Shown here: positions 1-13,867 of the stretch, one piece after another
How positions within the stretch are numbered: position 1 is the first letter of the stretch
How the letters are laid out: each line of letters opens with the position of its first letter
Assembly (NCBI RefSeq): GCF_040115645.1
Contig: NC_089541.1
Location: forward strand, 5,766,001-5,830,000
From: Euwallacea fornicatus
Taxonomy: Eukaryota > Arthropoda > Insecta > Coleoptera > Curculionidae
DNA: 64,000 nucleotides
Direction: 5' to 3'
The notes under the pieces: model-generated
Told to the model about the DNA's origin: nothing
Databases searched by the model: none
What the model saw: only the letters and a program-made list of their open reading frames with translations
Made by a program: the position numbers and the translations under genes

Positions 1-3000
1 ACGGACACGAACCGAGATTTCTTGCACAAAATCCCTAAAGGAAATCCGGTGCTTTTGTTTCCGAGTTCTTTGCGTTATAAATGAGTTTATCTTTTGCTTA
101 ATGATAGTTTTTGCTCAGATCCACAACAGCAGAATCGAATCAGAGAGAGGTATATGGGCAAACAAGAGTTGTTCAGACGTATCAGAGTGATGCTGATTCG
201 CTAAAGATTAACAGCTCGAACAACGGGAAGGAAATTTAGTTAAACCCATAAACCGATGGTGTTTATGGTTAAGCAGCTTTCCGAGATATTGAAGTGCTTG
301 GCGCGGCAGGCAGTAGCGTCCCGAGGAAGATTATTATTTCCTAGTAATTTTCATTAAAGTTTTTTTGATCTTCCTATGATTTTAATTACATTAATTAAAT
401 TTATAGTTAAGAAATCCGTTAGGCCACGAAGGAATTTCAAAAAGTTCGAAAATTAATACCCCATGGACTGCGAAAAATGGAAAGCTTTAGGTGTACTAAA
501 TTGTTGAAATTAGGTATAGATCATATACGAGGGAAACCGAGTGGTATTAGAAATAGAATATTGAAGGATATCCAAGGTATTTTATTTTAAAATACTTAAT
601 ACGGGAATGCCGCACTTTTTTCAGATCCGCCGTGTATTTTCCCGCACAGTATTTCGTTGGACAACTCTGTTTTAGCTCCAATTCAAAATCTAAGAAATGT
701 AACGACTTACCCACTGTAGGAACACCATGAATTAAAATATTCTTATACTTTTCACATCAACATTTTGCTATTACAATGGCTATGATGTTAGCTTTGTTTC
801 GGGGTCTTGTTGATCTCATAAATTGTTGATTCATAATCTATGGTATTTGGATGTAGTGCTCATGAAGGGCGTTAAGTGGCAATATAAGCTGAAAGCAGCT
901 TTAGCAATGGATATTAGTGCAGTGTTTCAGTTAAATCCCACTTTGCATAGAAGCTCAATATCCGGAAACATAAATGAAACTTATAACAATGAACATTTGC
1001 CTGTTCGTGTGTAATAGATTTGAGGCAACAAATGTAAATCATAACGTAAAATTTATTTTATTACGCCTGTAACAGTAAATTGCAAATAATCTACGGATAA
1101 TTGATAACAAAAAGTTAGCACTTACAGGTAAGTGTGTGCAATGCGGCCCAAACGGTACTTAACAATATTAAATAACAATTTTCGATGGGGCCCCAGTAAT
1201 GATAGATTAGTATAACCATGGTAAGCACCCCATGATTCATCTGTTACATGTGTTTCATTTGGATTTCAGAATACAAATAAACAAATGTCATCCTTGAAGA
1301 TTAGCATAATCATTAAGATTTCAAATATGTCGGCAGGTAGAGTTCTGACTATCTTTTTATTTTCAAACCTGCTAAATAGGAGAAAAAGCATTGTGCATTA
1401 GTCAAAGGCATATTGCTTTGCTCGACGAACTTGCTGACCTCGTCTGCAATTCAGTTGTAACCTTTCGTCTTGCTCGTAATATCCTTAACAACATGCTGTT
1501 CCGTCTCGTCATGTTATGTACATACAGAAGGAAAAAAGTTCGCAGAAAGCGTTTAACCGTAACCATATGGGACTGATTAAGCAATTTACTATTTACCATC
1601 AAATATCTAAATAATAAATGAATTCATCCCAGAAGTACTTCTGATATTTCTAGGACTATTTGAGGTGTTTTTCATGATCACCCTCTGTTTCATATACTTA
1701 TGTTGTTTAAAATATGAAAAAAAAATGGTCGAGAATCTATTTAAAAATTTTCCTAGACCTCCCATCTGTTGTACAAATCCTTTATAAAAGCATCTGCTCT
1801 CACGTCGTTTAAATTGACTCAATGAATCTTCAAGTAAAAATAAGGAACGAAAATGTTCATTTAAGCAAGTTTCGCGAACACAAACTCCATACCTTCCATG
1901 ACTTTGTCTCGACCCTAAAGCATCGCGACTCCCTTTAATCAGCAATCCTGGGATTTAAATTATTTTTACTTGATTTACGTCTGGCATTCACTCCTCTCTA
2001 AATATCTTATTTCCAATGGGAACTATCACAATAGAACCCACAAATGAAAAAAAAATGTAATAGACAAGTATATTCCTGACCCACCATTTTATCCGGTGCA
2101 TGTTTTTTTCTTTCGTGATAGATGGCGATGAAAATACTTTTTACTTAACCAATTCAAACAGTTTTTAAGGTAGATCCCTCGGATCCGGGAGGAAAACATT
2201 TACCAAAACAACAACGGCCGACAACTTTAAGCTTATTTGCAAAATTTGCCCTACATCACCCCAATCCCCGATCTGGAAGAATGACTTTGGCCTAGTTCGG
2301 AGAATAGACATTTTTCACTTCTTTACGATTATAGGGTCCGTTCGGCCCCAGTTGAAATGGCTCTTCCGAGAAAAGCATAAGCAGGCAAAGTTATAATTCA
2401 GTTCATTATTTAGCAACCAAAACTTAAAGACATATGTGGATACAATGCAAACATAAGCTGCGATTATAATCTTTCCATTTCCACGTTAGCAAAAAACTCG
2501 TTTAAATTTTCTCAAAAACTCCCAGCAGATTTAATGCTTGGAGTCCAAAAAATATATATACTACATGAAGAAAATCCTATTTACCTAACACTTTTCGTTA
2601 GCAACAAGCTCGAACTTGTACCTAATATATGAAGTAAGGAGCATCCTTAGATGCGAAAACTTTTCATCCTTAAAAAAGATTCTTTATATGTTTTTGATTT
2701 TTTAATAAAATGGGAACAAAACTAAAAAATTATGTTATCACCGAAACAAAAAACTGTGGCAGTGAATGAACGAAAAATTTATGAAATTTGCATTAAAATT
2801 ACGGAAAATATTGAATAAGCAGATAATTTTCTAAACCGAATTTTTCTGATACTTCTTTAAATATTATGGCTCCGTCGTAACTCGCCGAGGCAAATAAAAT
2901 CAGGGGTTTAACCAAACGTTCGAAATGTGCTATTGCCGGGGACGAAAAGTCAACAGGGCTGAAAAGTTAGAGCGCAACACGAAATAAAATATAACTGCGT

Positions 3001-6000
3001 TGTCGAATTAAAAAAAAGTTTTAACATGTATTTGGAAATACTTTCCGAATAAACTGCAGCAATTCTCTAAAGAGACTTATTTAGGTGCACCCATTATTGT
3101 TATCTCCGAAACGGCGAAATTTGCAAAATCGTTTAAATAGGAAAAAAGCAGGCTTTTTTAGAAACTTTTAATATGTAGTACACGATGTTGACAAACTATT
3201 TTTGTTGCCGAGATTTTATAAGAAATGTAAAATTGGTAAAAAATAGTTTAATGTTAGTTCTTTGTTAAAAACTATTAACGTTCAGCAAACGACATAAAGT
3301 ATATATAACATCAGATCCGCGGTTACAACTTCATAAGATTAAGAAAGTAAGTTTTAGGGTGTTTATTAAAAATTAAAATATCGTCATGAACAAGTTGAGT
3401 ACCTAACTTTAAAATTTGATGTTGATCAGACTGAATGCTAAAGTTTTTCAACAAATGGATGACTGCAAATGTACGATCGTTTACATTTGTTTCTAACTCG
3501 GGCGTCTGGCGTCATCTTTTAACGTTAGCATGAAATGAGTTTATTGATAAAATGGCGAACATAAAGGTATATCAATTTTGAAAATTACTAGGAAGCTTTT
3601 ATACGAGATTTGTGTCGGATTTATAGAGGTCTATTCCGCTTAAATTGAAACGACCCCTCTTCGCCTTCATTAACGTGTACCGAAGTAAACTAAATTTATA
3701 TTATGGAATTGTAAACATTTTCGATATTAGAAGTTCATTGTCTGACATTAGATGAACCTGGAGAATGTTCATTAAGGACTTACATTGTCTCATAAAGCTA
3801 ATTAAGCTCCCGTTTTAAACGAAACGTAACCGGGCGTCTTTCACAATGCTATTTATCTTTTGTAGCCTTTGAGAGAGAGTTGCTCTTTGACTGGCTGTTA
3901 AGTTTGTCTTTAGGAGAAAAAACTGGTAGAGTCGCGATCGATTGAGCGCGTTCCAGGCTGAAGGGTCAGCGGTCCCTGCGGCCCTCCGCCATTATTCCGG
4001 AAATACATTACTAACAGATGCGTCCCAGATTTATCTATTGTTTTTGCTCCAGCTCTAAAACGAGCGAAATAAAACATTTTTTCGCATTGTCCCGGGACTG
4101 GGGAGATTAAGGGCTCGTGCCCATTAAAGTGGGGAGACCGGCAACAGCACTGATGACTACGGAAAGTAAAATTTCAGCCCTTCGCCGACAAGGCGATGGT
4201 GAACGTAAATGTTATAATTGTTAGTTTATTGTGTTATGAAGAGAAACTCTATTTACGTAATATTCGAACTACGGGCGCGTAAAAATAATTACCGAACAGT
4301 CGAAAAGACTAACTCTGTCCACGAAGTTTGGTAAAATAGAAATTTAACTGGCGAATTCATGTTTTTTTTTTTTTAATTTAATATTGTTATCCAGCTCGTA
4401 TAATTCTTCGTTGCGCTAACGGCAATTGCTTTTTAGCAGTTCAAACACTAAATAACAACTTTATGTCCGCTATGGAGGGACCAAAGTGGATCTTTTATTT
4501 CCAGAGGATAATAACAAGTTTAGTCGCTTTGCCGTAATCTGTAAATCGTATAATCAAATAAAAGGTCAATGAGACGAAAACGCGTTTGTAGAAAACAAGC
4601 CACCTTTCGTTCCCTGCAACCACTCTACCAGGGCATTTCCAAATATAATATTTCGTCCCATCGATGGTGTGACTATCCGTCGTCGGTTACCCGATTCCGC
4701 GTAATCCGTGCTGTTACGTTAAAATATGGCAAACTAAACATTCACGTTCCACAAGAGAGGTTTCACGCATTTTGTAAGATACTGCCCAAACAGCTCCGTT
4801 TATTCAAGAAGTTCAATAAGAAACCGAATAAACGGTGCCGTTTTGATGGTCACTTAGCGCAATGCGTGAAGCTGAAATCACGGTCCGTCCTAGTGGGACC
4901 CGGACCGGATTAGTGGATACGAGCCTTAACACACTGTCAGGTGTCGCAGCGTTTGGGAATGGTCTCGACAAAGAGCGGAATTTTCTTGTTTTTGCTGTTT
5001 TTTTTTTTTCTTTTTTTTTTAGAGAATGGGCTCATATTTTATGGGGACTATGGCAGAATTATTATCGGGGATTACACCGCTGGCTGTAATTCAGAATGTT
5101 TTATTTCTCGTTTGGCCAGTTATAAATGGCCATATACAAGAAACAAAGCAAATAAAATTTAGAGAGATAATTTTTTTAACAAGTCACGTATTGCTTTTAT
5201 CACGACGATTTGAGAAATATTGCAAGTATCCGTTCCTCAATCACTCTACAGAGCGACGCAAACCCGCGGAAAGTTTTCAGAATTTTCTAGACCATAAGAG
5301 ATACAAGATCAGTTCATTGAGACAACGTTGTACATTTATTGAATCTGCAGGCTGCCGTTTTACAACTTCCAAAATTCCGAATATTAACGAAGGTGTTGGC
5401 AAAACCTGAAAATGTGTAAAATAGACTTTAGTTCCTCTATTCTCCTCAGCTTATTGAAACACCTCAGTTCTCATTAAGATATTAATTATGCAACATTTTA
5501 ATGCCTTTTCTCTTGTAAACCTTACCAAAATATATGTACGTACATACTACGTAGCGATTTTAGTATTTAGAATATTCTCTAATTAGATTAAACACATCAG
5601 GTTGCAAAACATTAAAGGGGTTGGATTACGGGCTCACAAGCCATGGGGAGTATGTGAAAACAGAGATTTGGCTCGGCTGGGTCTCTCCTATCAATTTATA
5701 TGCCTGGCGAGAATATGTTATTTCTGATACTAGATATACAACACAGTTTTATTCAAATCCACTCTTTTCATTTCTCTGTCTTGTTTGTTTGTTCTTCCTC
5801 TTTCGTTCATTGTTTCTGACGCTTTCTCGGCCAATTATCTATCTTGCTCACTTTCTTTCGTGTGCTTCATTCTTTATTAAAATGTTTACTTTTCTTTTCT
5901 CCTTCTATCTCATTAATACCCTACTCAAAAGGATTTACTCCATTCAAAAATAGTAATAAGTAAAGAGTGGCTCAACCATCGATTTCGTTGGTAAATAGAA

Positions 6001-9000
6001 TAGTTCACGAGAGGCTATACAATGGTCAGCAAGATTATTGGATCTATCTTCCCTAGACTTCTTAATGATTAATGCATCCTTTTTAAAAGCAAAGTGTACA
6101 CATGTGCCCCGCCTTCGTACAAACTAAGACATCTAGATTTACTAAATCCAAATGTTGAGAATTGCTGGCTTACATCAAAATCAGGTTTAGGTCCTCATCT
6201 CCTAATCTTGTACCAGGCTATCACGTCATTAATAAACCAATCATACAGAACCCTGATGAGCAAACGGATTAGGCATCTTTTAATAGAGCTATTAAGTAAA
6301 ATTACAATCTTCCTTTAGGGACGCCTCTGTTTCGAAGCGCTCTAAACTGATGGCTTTCCTTCCAACTCAGTAGATTCTGACAGAGATAACTGCTCAGGAA
6401 ATATCTACCCTCAACGAAATATATTTCGAGCGTTAGAGGGTTACGGTTTCCCCAAATGGCACCCGGAAATAATATAATAGCCCCTCATTTCATCACATTT
6501 TTTCGGCATCAAGGCAAAACCGAAAAATCCCCATAGCTTATTTTGTTTTTCTTATCTTGAGTCGGAATTTCTCTATTTCAGAAGATGACATTTCAACTTG
6601 AATGTTGGGATTTTGTCTGGAATTATTACTGAAAATTGAGGAGGGTGAAAGTACACACCTAAACGAAGAGGGTGGGAAATTATATGTTTCTATGGGATAG
6701 TTGAAATTCCATAAAAAAGTAATTCACTTAATCTTCGGACCTTTTTTCAGCTCTATTTGCCATGGTTGTTAACACGTGCCAAGAAATTGAAAGAAGCAGC
6801 AACACATGAAATTTCCGAATGTCTTATTCATGGCTCTTTAAAAAAGAGAAAAACATGGCCTAGAGTAAATTCATGTTTATACATTTCTGTAAAGAAAACT
6901 TTAATTAATCGTATTTCGAAAACTTATTAATGATTTTAGGCGTGCCCGATTGAATCGCACTCTCGAAGTTGCAGCCGGAAAGTTGAATTTTGAAACTTTT
7001 AATGAAGTTTGTGATTTTAAAAATAACTTTTAATTGCTTGAAACTTAAATACAAAATTACAGAACAAACTATCAAGGATTTGTATAGGAAACTTCTCAAA
7101 ATCTCACTATGATGTTTATTTGAAATATAGGTTTTACCTCATTTAACACTTGTTTTTGTGTTTTTCATTCAATTAATTAGCAATGCGGCCTGATCGAAAG
7201 TGTGGTAGTAGTTAAATTTGAATAATACAATAGTAAAATTGGACTATTCATTAGGTATTTACGGTGTTCCGCTAACGAGTACAGGTTAAACAGCGGGAGC
7301 CAATAAATTTGGTAGGCGCAAACAGGAAGCATTGTTTAATTACATCCCGTTAATAACGAGGGCCCTGGGTGGTATATTTACTCATATGAAAATTTCGTAG
7401 ATTTATTAAACGAAACAGGTACCTATGGAATTATTTCCTTAATGATTTTCAAATAATTAATAAGTATACATGCACTTGTTTTCTCTCTATTTTTCTGTAT
7501 CCCGATGACCTCTTCTTTACCAATTTAAATCCGATTTATAATCCAAAATGTAAATTATGGTAAAAAGCCTTTCAAAAAGGTGTTAGATTTCTTTAATATT
7601 TTTTCCATAAAAGACTTTTGAGATACTGAAGTAAATATTCGGAGATTTTTTAATTTTCCATGCTTTGCGAGGATTTTAGTTTTTCTTTAGTCATGGAAAA
7701 AATCGATTATATTATTAAATCCTAACGGAGAAAATCGATCGATATCACATAAACAATTGCAGTTACCCACTTACAATCGTCTTAACAATAAATTATTATA
7801 CTCGTTATTATATTGCGATACAATAAATTATTTCAACTCAGTCTACTACCTTGAAATTGAATTTGTAAAATAATCAAATACATCATCAGCTAAAATATCA
7901 TTTACATATAGTAAATCGCCTATAATAGATTTCACAAAAAAACTCAGTGAAGTCTCAAAAACACAAAAAAAGTTTCAAAATCTCATATCTGCACCTCATT
8001 AGTCATCAACGTGAGTCTGTGGATGCCTTCGGACAGGGGATGTACAACTGTAATTCACAATAACTTGTAACTTCAACTATAATATAACATAACCGACATA
8101 CCTCGTAACACCGTACAATTTGATACGCCCTGTAGAAAAGACGGCAGAGAATTTGCTGCACCATTGAGATATCATTTCACATCCACCTGTGTGTAAAGTA
8201 AGCACTTTCCAACCGAGTGAAAAGTGACTAGTACAAATCTAACAGATTCTACTTGAGCAAAACGCAAGAAAGAACATCAGTGCAAACTTGTTTGTAAACA
8301 AAAACAACGCTTATCATTTTCCATTTACCACCTCATTGTAAAATGAATTTAAATAGCATTTCGGATTGACATTTCTATGTAGGTTTGCCACGTTGCTTTT
8401 TTGGAAGTCAGCTATTTGTGTGTACATTAATGTCCCAAGTTGAACAAAAGCTTTAATTTTCCAAGCAAAGTGTTGGAAAATCAAATCTCGTTGACGGAGT
8501 TCTTGTATATCCCTTTTATGTTGCCGGTTAAATGACGAGAATTCATTTGATGATGGATATCCGATTAACGATATTTTTATCTGTATACGTTCTTTGATTA
8601 CAGGGGAATTTGGATTTTGCTGGAATTGTAGTTGTCTTTTGACTTTTTACAAAATATATCAATTTATTTTGCGGAAACATCGTATTTCTACAGTGTATAC
8701 GTAGCATGGTGATTATATCTCCGGTCTTTCAAAGGTTCCACTTTTATTCAAAACGATGTTCATTTCATGATTAGTGCAAAATGAAACCTGTTTTCGTTTG
8801 CTAAAACTGCATCATACCGAATTTTTCCAAAAAATGTAACACGGAAATAACTTTCTGGTTTTTGTGTTGAACGTTATTTAATAGCGCTAGTTCTTTTCAA
8901 GATGTGGTATTTGTCCAAGATTTTGGGACTACATTACATGTAAAATTAGGTATTATCATACTTGTTCGACTACCTTCATATGTAAGAACCAATACGCAAC

Positions 9001-10909
9001 ATATTAGAGAAATAATTTTCGTAAATTTAACAATGATTTAAGAATATTATTTTGAACAAAAAAGTTTCTTACTACAAGTGTCGAAAACTTATTTGTTTAA
9101 AAATAATTTTAAAGTTAGTACCCAAAGAGCTATAAACTTAAAATCTTAATAAAATTATAAAAAACGTGACAGATGTTGATTGTTTGGTGTGTAACAAAAA
9201 AATTTTAAGTTATTCAGCAATAACATTGCCAAAAGCAATTTAAAACGTAATTAATAACTAATAATATAACTTATGCACCAACGCTGCACTGAATGTGACT
9301 GAGGAAACGCAGTTTATTTTTGTTATGATTATTTTTTGCAATTCCTTAATATCCGATAGCTGATAAAACCTGACCTTTTATTAGTACACGAATATATTTC
9401 GGCTTATCAACAGCACCTATGTGAAATGTATTCTTTACACGAGTATCATAATATACTTTTCATTTATGGGAAGGCGTTACACAATTCCGAAGAAGCGACA
9501 AGCATTTACGCTAATCGTTATCCAGCAAGAAAACTTCCAGCTCGACAAACGAAATTTTTCATCATGTACGAGAAAAATGGTTAAAAGGCTGTTGTAGATG
9601 CATGGACTTAAACGGTGGACATTTCGAACATTTAATGTATAATAATAAAAACAATAAATTTGTGTTTTTGATTGTGATGTGAGTGGTGTAAAATATATAA
9701 CGTAACACGTTATGCTAACTAGAGATGACAATAAGGTAAGTGGCTTATCAAAATAATAAAATAAAAATCACATGTTTAATTTTTAGTCGTAAAACTTATC
9801 AAAAAATCCATGTAAAAGTACATATTTAGTTGACGCGGCCATTTAGGGAGGTAACGAAATAAAATAAAACACAACGTGGCGTTGCCAATTCTCAAAAGAT
9901 GTTTTTATTTTCTGCGGAAATGGTTGTATTTACGACCCCTGTTGTACGGAACTTTTTTGTTCAAAAGGACATTCTTAATCATTGATTAAATTTGTGAAAG
10001 TTATTTTCCTAACATCCTGTTGTCATAGTAGGTTTCGCACTCCTAGACTCAATTAACTCACATTAGAATCTTTATTTTTTTTTTAATTGTTTGGACCTTA
10101 GGCACTTAAAATATATGATACAATTGCTTATACTACTTAAGAGAGATTCTCCTATTAGTATTTTTGGCTGATAGCTAATGCGGCCAATAATTACCATAGT
10201 AAATATGTTTTAAAAATGATAAAGTTGCCTAAACAAATTCCTCAAATATTCGTATTTCCCAACAGCTTAAATTCTTAAGAGTTCAGCATTCCTATCAAGT
10301 ATTAAAAAATATATATGTATAAAAAATGCAATAAAATGCACGGAAAACATAAATTATAGTACAGCATGGACGGTGCGTTTCCAAATACAATAACTCGTGT
10401 GGTCTAGGCAAAATTAACATCAATTTTGAAATTTCATACGTTTGATGCAGAGCTAACACAAAGACCGTTCCTTTTTGTTGAGTTAGGAACATTTTTCAGT
10501 AACACACACAATGTTTGGCCATAGGTAGATTCTAATATCAAGTGATATTGTTACAGAAAGTTCCTACATTGGCAAAAGATATTAAATTTCAAAATTTGTA
10601 TTATTTGTATTAATTTTGCCTAAACCACACCAATTATCCATCAGAGCAATATTAAATCACATCAAACAAATAAAGTTTAACTTCATAAAAAATGGCGCAT
10701 TACAATATGCAGATCTAACCCATACAAAATACCTTTGACTTCCTAATACTACTAAATATTTTTTTATCATTAATGTGGATGCCATTTTGTCACAATTTAA
10801 CTTCAAATTCAGGATATCTTACTTTGTTTGAGATTCAGATATGTAATAAAATTTCTTTAAAGAGAAATGTAATCAGCCTTCAAAAATTAAAGACATCATA
10901 TCAAAACTA
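1..10909. other. Gene-free stretch
   Basis: I see no convincing exon, RNA gene or transposon here on either strand. The longest open frames (4,569-4,913 and 5,621-5,953 on +, 1,607-1,945 on -) have no recognisable motif. The second is simply rich in Phe/Leu/Ser from T-rich DNA, and the third overlaps nothing conserved. Splice-bounded exons with consistent phase, which are easy to see elsewhere in the window, were not found. A pocket around 3,880-4,150 is clearly more GC-rich than its surroundings and could be a regulatory element or an untranslated exon. T-runs occur near 4,360 and 5,000. The stretch could be intergenic or part of a very large intron of a gene outside the window. Confidence 0.5.
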
Positions 10910-13825
10910 TTACAAAAGTCTTAAATAATTAAAACTTAATAAAAATACTGAGAACAGACTAATTGTCAATCCAAAATGGCACTGTAAACTTACTCCCCCG
11001 CTTCTAAAAAACCCGTAACCAAAATTAAATTGAATAATATGAGAATCGGGATCTAGGTACGGATTCGAGCCATCGTCAAAATACATCGGACATTGATCAC
11101 CTAAAAAAACAGAATACGTTATATAAGCACTCTTCAAATTCTTACAGTAGAACATAAAACTTACGTTCTCTTTCATACTCTTCCATTTCCAAAGCCACTG
11201 TAGCGCCTTCAGTGTAATTCCAAGAATATACTGTTTGATTCAAATCACAATAGGGACCAATAGCTGAACAAAAGATAAACATATAAAAAATCACATTTTC
11301 TTATGAATTTACAACTAAACCTTGAGACATTAAAATCCGGTTTAAATCAGCCCTCTGATATACCCAGCAGCGGTACTTCGAAAAAGGGTCCAATTCGTCG
11401 TAAGTAATGAGATACGATTTCAGGTTTTCCTTCCAGAATCCAATGCATTTCATTTTATAGTCAGGGTCGCCTAGACACAAAATATTAGTACATATTGCCA
11501 ATTATCCCAACATTTTTTCTTAAATACTATATATATCTACAGGTCTTCCCCTATGGTCCACTGACAGACAATAATTCTCATCAATAGTCACTTCCTTTTG
11601 TTCCTCATCACATACAGAAAAATCAGAAATATTTTCCTTGCAATATGTATTTGGTCGAGGACTCAAAGTTACACCTCCCAAAATTCTGAACAAAAAAGTT
11701 AATTTTTCAATACAACTGAAATCAATACTAAATATTACCTTGTTTCAAAAGGCACATCTCCTTTTTGAGTAAAATTAAATTTTCCAGCTACTGGGCATTT
11801 AATGGGAACAGGGTTTTTCTTTAAAAATAAATTATAACGCCATTTTGCGTCATTTTGGAATTGCACCCAGGAGCACACGGTACTGAAATCGTCTTTAATA
11901 ACTGCAGTTTTGCCGATTCTGTATCGAATCAAATTATGGTGTTGAGGCACAAAATCAAAGCAAATGTAATCTTTTTGACTAAAAGAAAATCACTCAGAAA
12001 TAAGAATTTTGACCTAATAAATATGCTTTACCAGCCATCCACTGTTAATCTAGACATCATAACTCTAGTATCTCTTTGCTCCTTACAGACATAAACTGTT
12101 CTCCTATATCGACCTTCGTCAGGGTAATAAGTTTCAATGATATGAGTTTCATTTATGAAAACATCTGCATCTATATTAGCTGTATTGATCCATTCGCCTA
12201 ATAAGAAAGATATTAAAGTTTCTATTCGAGAGAAAAACATTAATAATTTACCCGAAAAATTCTGTGGCAATCGACAACCCGGTTCCACAATTTCAGCTTT
12301 AACTAAAGATTTAAATCTACCTCAATAACCAAAAACAACTCCAAACCACCACATTACCAGGCCTAACGTGCAGCCTCTCAGGACTCTTCTCAACAGTCTT
12401 CAGCGTTCCGCATTCAGCCGTAATTGACACACCGAGAAACAAATCATCATCTCTATTTTTCAAGAAACACCTATATTTCTCGTCCTTTCTAGATTCCTTT
12501 GTGTTAGCTACTGCAAAATAGTGGTTCTTCCCTACAAACCAATCTCCAAGACAGCTGTATTCTACCACTAAATAAAGACAATTTCAAAACTATATATTGT
12601 AAGGAAAATCTGAATTCAGACCTCCATCAAAAGTCCCAGCCATGCCTTCGCACTTCTTGTAAGTTATATTGAATTTCTGGTTAGTGATTGAAAATTGAGA
12701 GCCTGCAGTTTGACAGGCTCTAATTTGAGCATCAGGGTTTTTACACTCTCCTATGCAGACACAATAATTAGCACCAAATAAGAAATAATTCGGCGAATTT
12801 TAACTAACCAGTAAACTTAAACCTATTTTGATATGCAAAATTCCATACTCCCTCAAGAGAAGACCTGCAATTCATTGGGACATAATTTTCGGAAAACAAA
12901 GTAATTAGTTGCTGATGCAAATCTAGAGCTTGACAAACCCTGCTTACAGTGGCTTCATAATGATGTGCTACATTGATACACGGACCTAAATTTTGTATTA
13001 TTATTTTAATGCATAAAAAAACTCCCTGAGGAGCATATAAACCCACTTTCCATAGTTTCAAGCACATTCACAGTTCTCACCAACATTTTTACGCAAATGT
13101 AACAGTTTTCATGTTCTCGGTGAAATACCATTGTATAGTTTACGTGAAAATCATCTCTAATGTCTATGCAAGTGCCTCTATCAGTCATGGTGGTTGCATC
13201 CAATTCTGTCAAGGTGTTTCTGTTTTCCCATGAAAACCAAGCCCCTCTGATTATTGCTGGAATTGTGCAGTTTAAGGCCATGGTGTGATTACCTAAAGTA
13301 GAGTTTTATGATGAATAGCAAGTTTAAAGGTATTAAATAATAGAATTGTAGTTGGGAGTACAAAAAACATGCATTGGATAACTCTTAGCTAAAAAGAACC
13401 TTGTAGTTTTTGTATATATTGGAGAAAATCAATTTCAATGTTTCAAGTTTTGTAATTGAATGTGAGGCTCTTTACAGGAAGATATTTAATTTCATGACTG
13501 ATAGATCTCACCATGTTACTCAATTTGTTGTATATTTAATTGAATTTAAAAAATAGATAACCACATTATTTGATCATAAAGTTAATTTTACTATTTGGGC
13601 GTTTGGTTGCTTTTAGACAAGGGCTATCCAGTTATGGCTATTGGTATTGCTGCCAAAAGATCTGGGAAGCACTTGAGGTCTACTACATATTCAATGGAAA
13701 TTTTTGCAATAAGCAAGTTTGAGTACAAATTAATAGCAAATACCATAAATAATAATGCAAAGAGAGACCTTTGAAGTTTCTTACTTACGCATTAACAAAA
13801 CCACAAGAAGCTTTAAAAGATACAT
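10910..13825 (-). CDS. Secreted cysteine-rich protein, probably GPI-anchored (DUF7042-7045-type insect family)
   Basis: Twelve coding exons: 13825-13789, 13292-13047, 12985-12809, 12750-12622, 12567-12358, 12302-12252, 12197-12032, 11978-11739, 11685-11528, 11470-11321, 11263-11165 and 11100-10910; 1,854 bases, 617 residues. All phases agree. It opens with a signal peptide (MYLLKLLVVLLM) and ends in a hydrophobic tail (FGLTISLFSVFLLSF) with almost nothing after it, as in a GPI-anchored surface protein. Between them lie repeated modules with paired cysteines and a W-x-x-G/W-F-type motif (RGAWFSW, FSGEWINT), which I recognise as the insect family filed under DUF7042-DUF7045; its function is unknown. 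Introns are mostly 55-70 bases, except the first (about 500). For exon 11685-11528 I chose the donor giving a 57-base intron; the other GT breaks the frame. The start is fixed by the signal-peptide exon. Family naming is from memory; the gene structure is seen directly. Confidence 0.85.
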
Positions 13826-13860
13826 TTTTAAATTGTAAGTTTACATGAAGCTATAGAAAA

Positions 13861-13867
13861 TTTTATA
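13861..13867 (-). promoter_or_regulatory. Candidate TATA box for the cysteine-rich gene
   Basis: On the minus strand TATAAAA lies about 40 bases upstream of the start codon at 13,825. With the usual 30-base spacing this puts transcription start about 10 bases before the ATG, so the 5' leader would be very short. In AT-rich DNA such matches also occur by chance. Confidence 0.3.

Noticed and set aside
4569..4913. 114-codon plus-strand open frame.
   Set aside because: No recognisable domain, no splice-linked neighbours and a biased Lys/Arg content; it is most likely chance.
5621..5953. 110-codon plus-strand frame with hydrophobic runs resembling membrane segments.
   Set aside because: The hydrophobicity comes from T-rich DNA (TTT/CTT/TCT codons), and there is no family signature.
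11528..11540. Donor at 11,540/11,539 for the cysteine-rich gene.
   Set aside because: It shifts the next exon into a stop; the donor at 11,527/11,526 keeps the frame and gives a 57-base intron like its neighbours.
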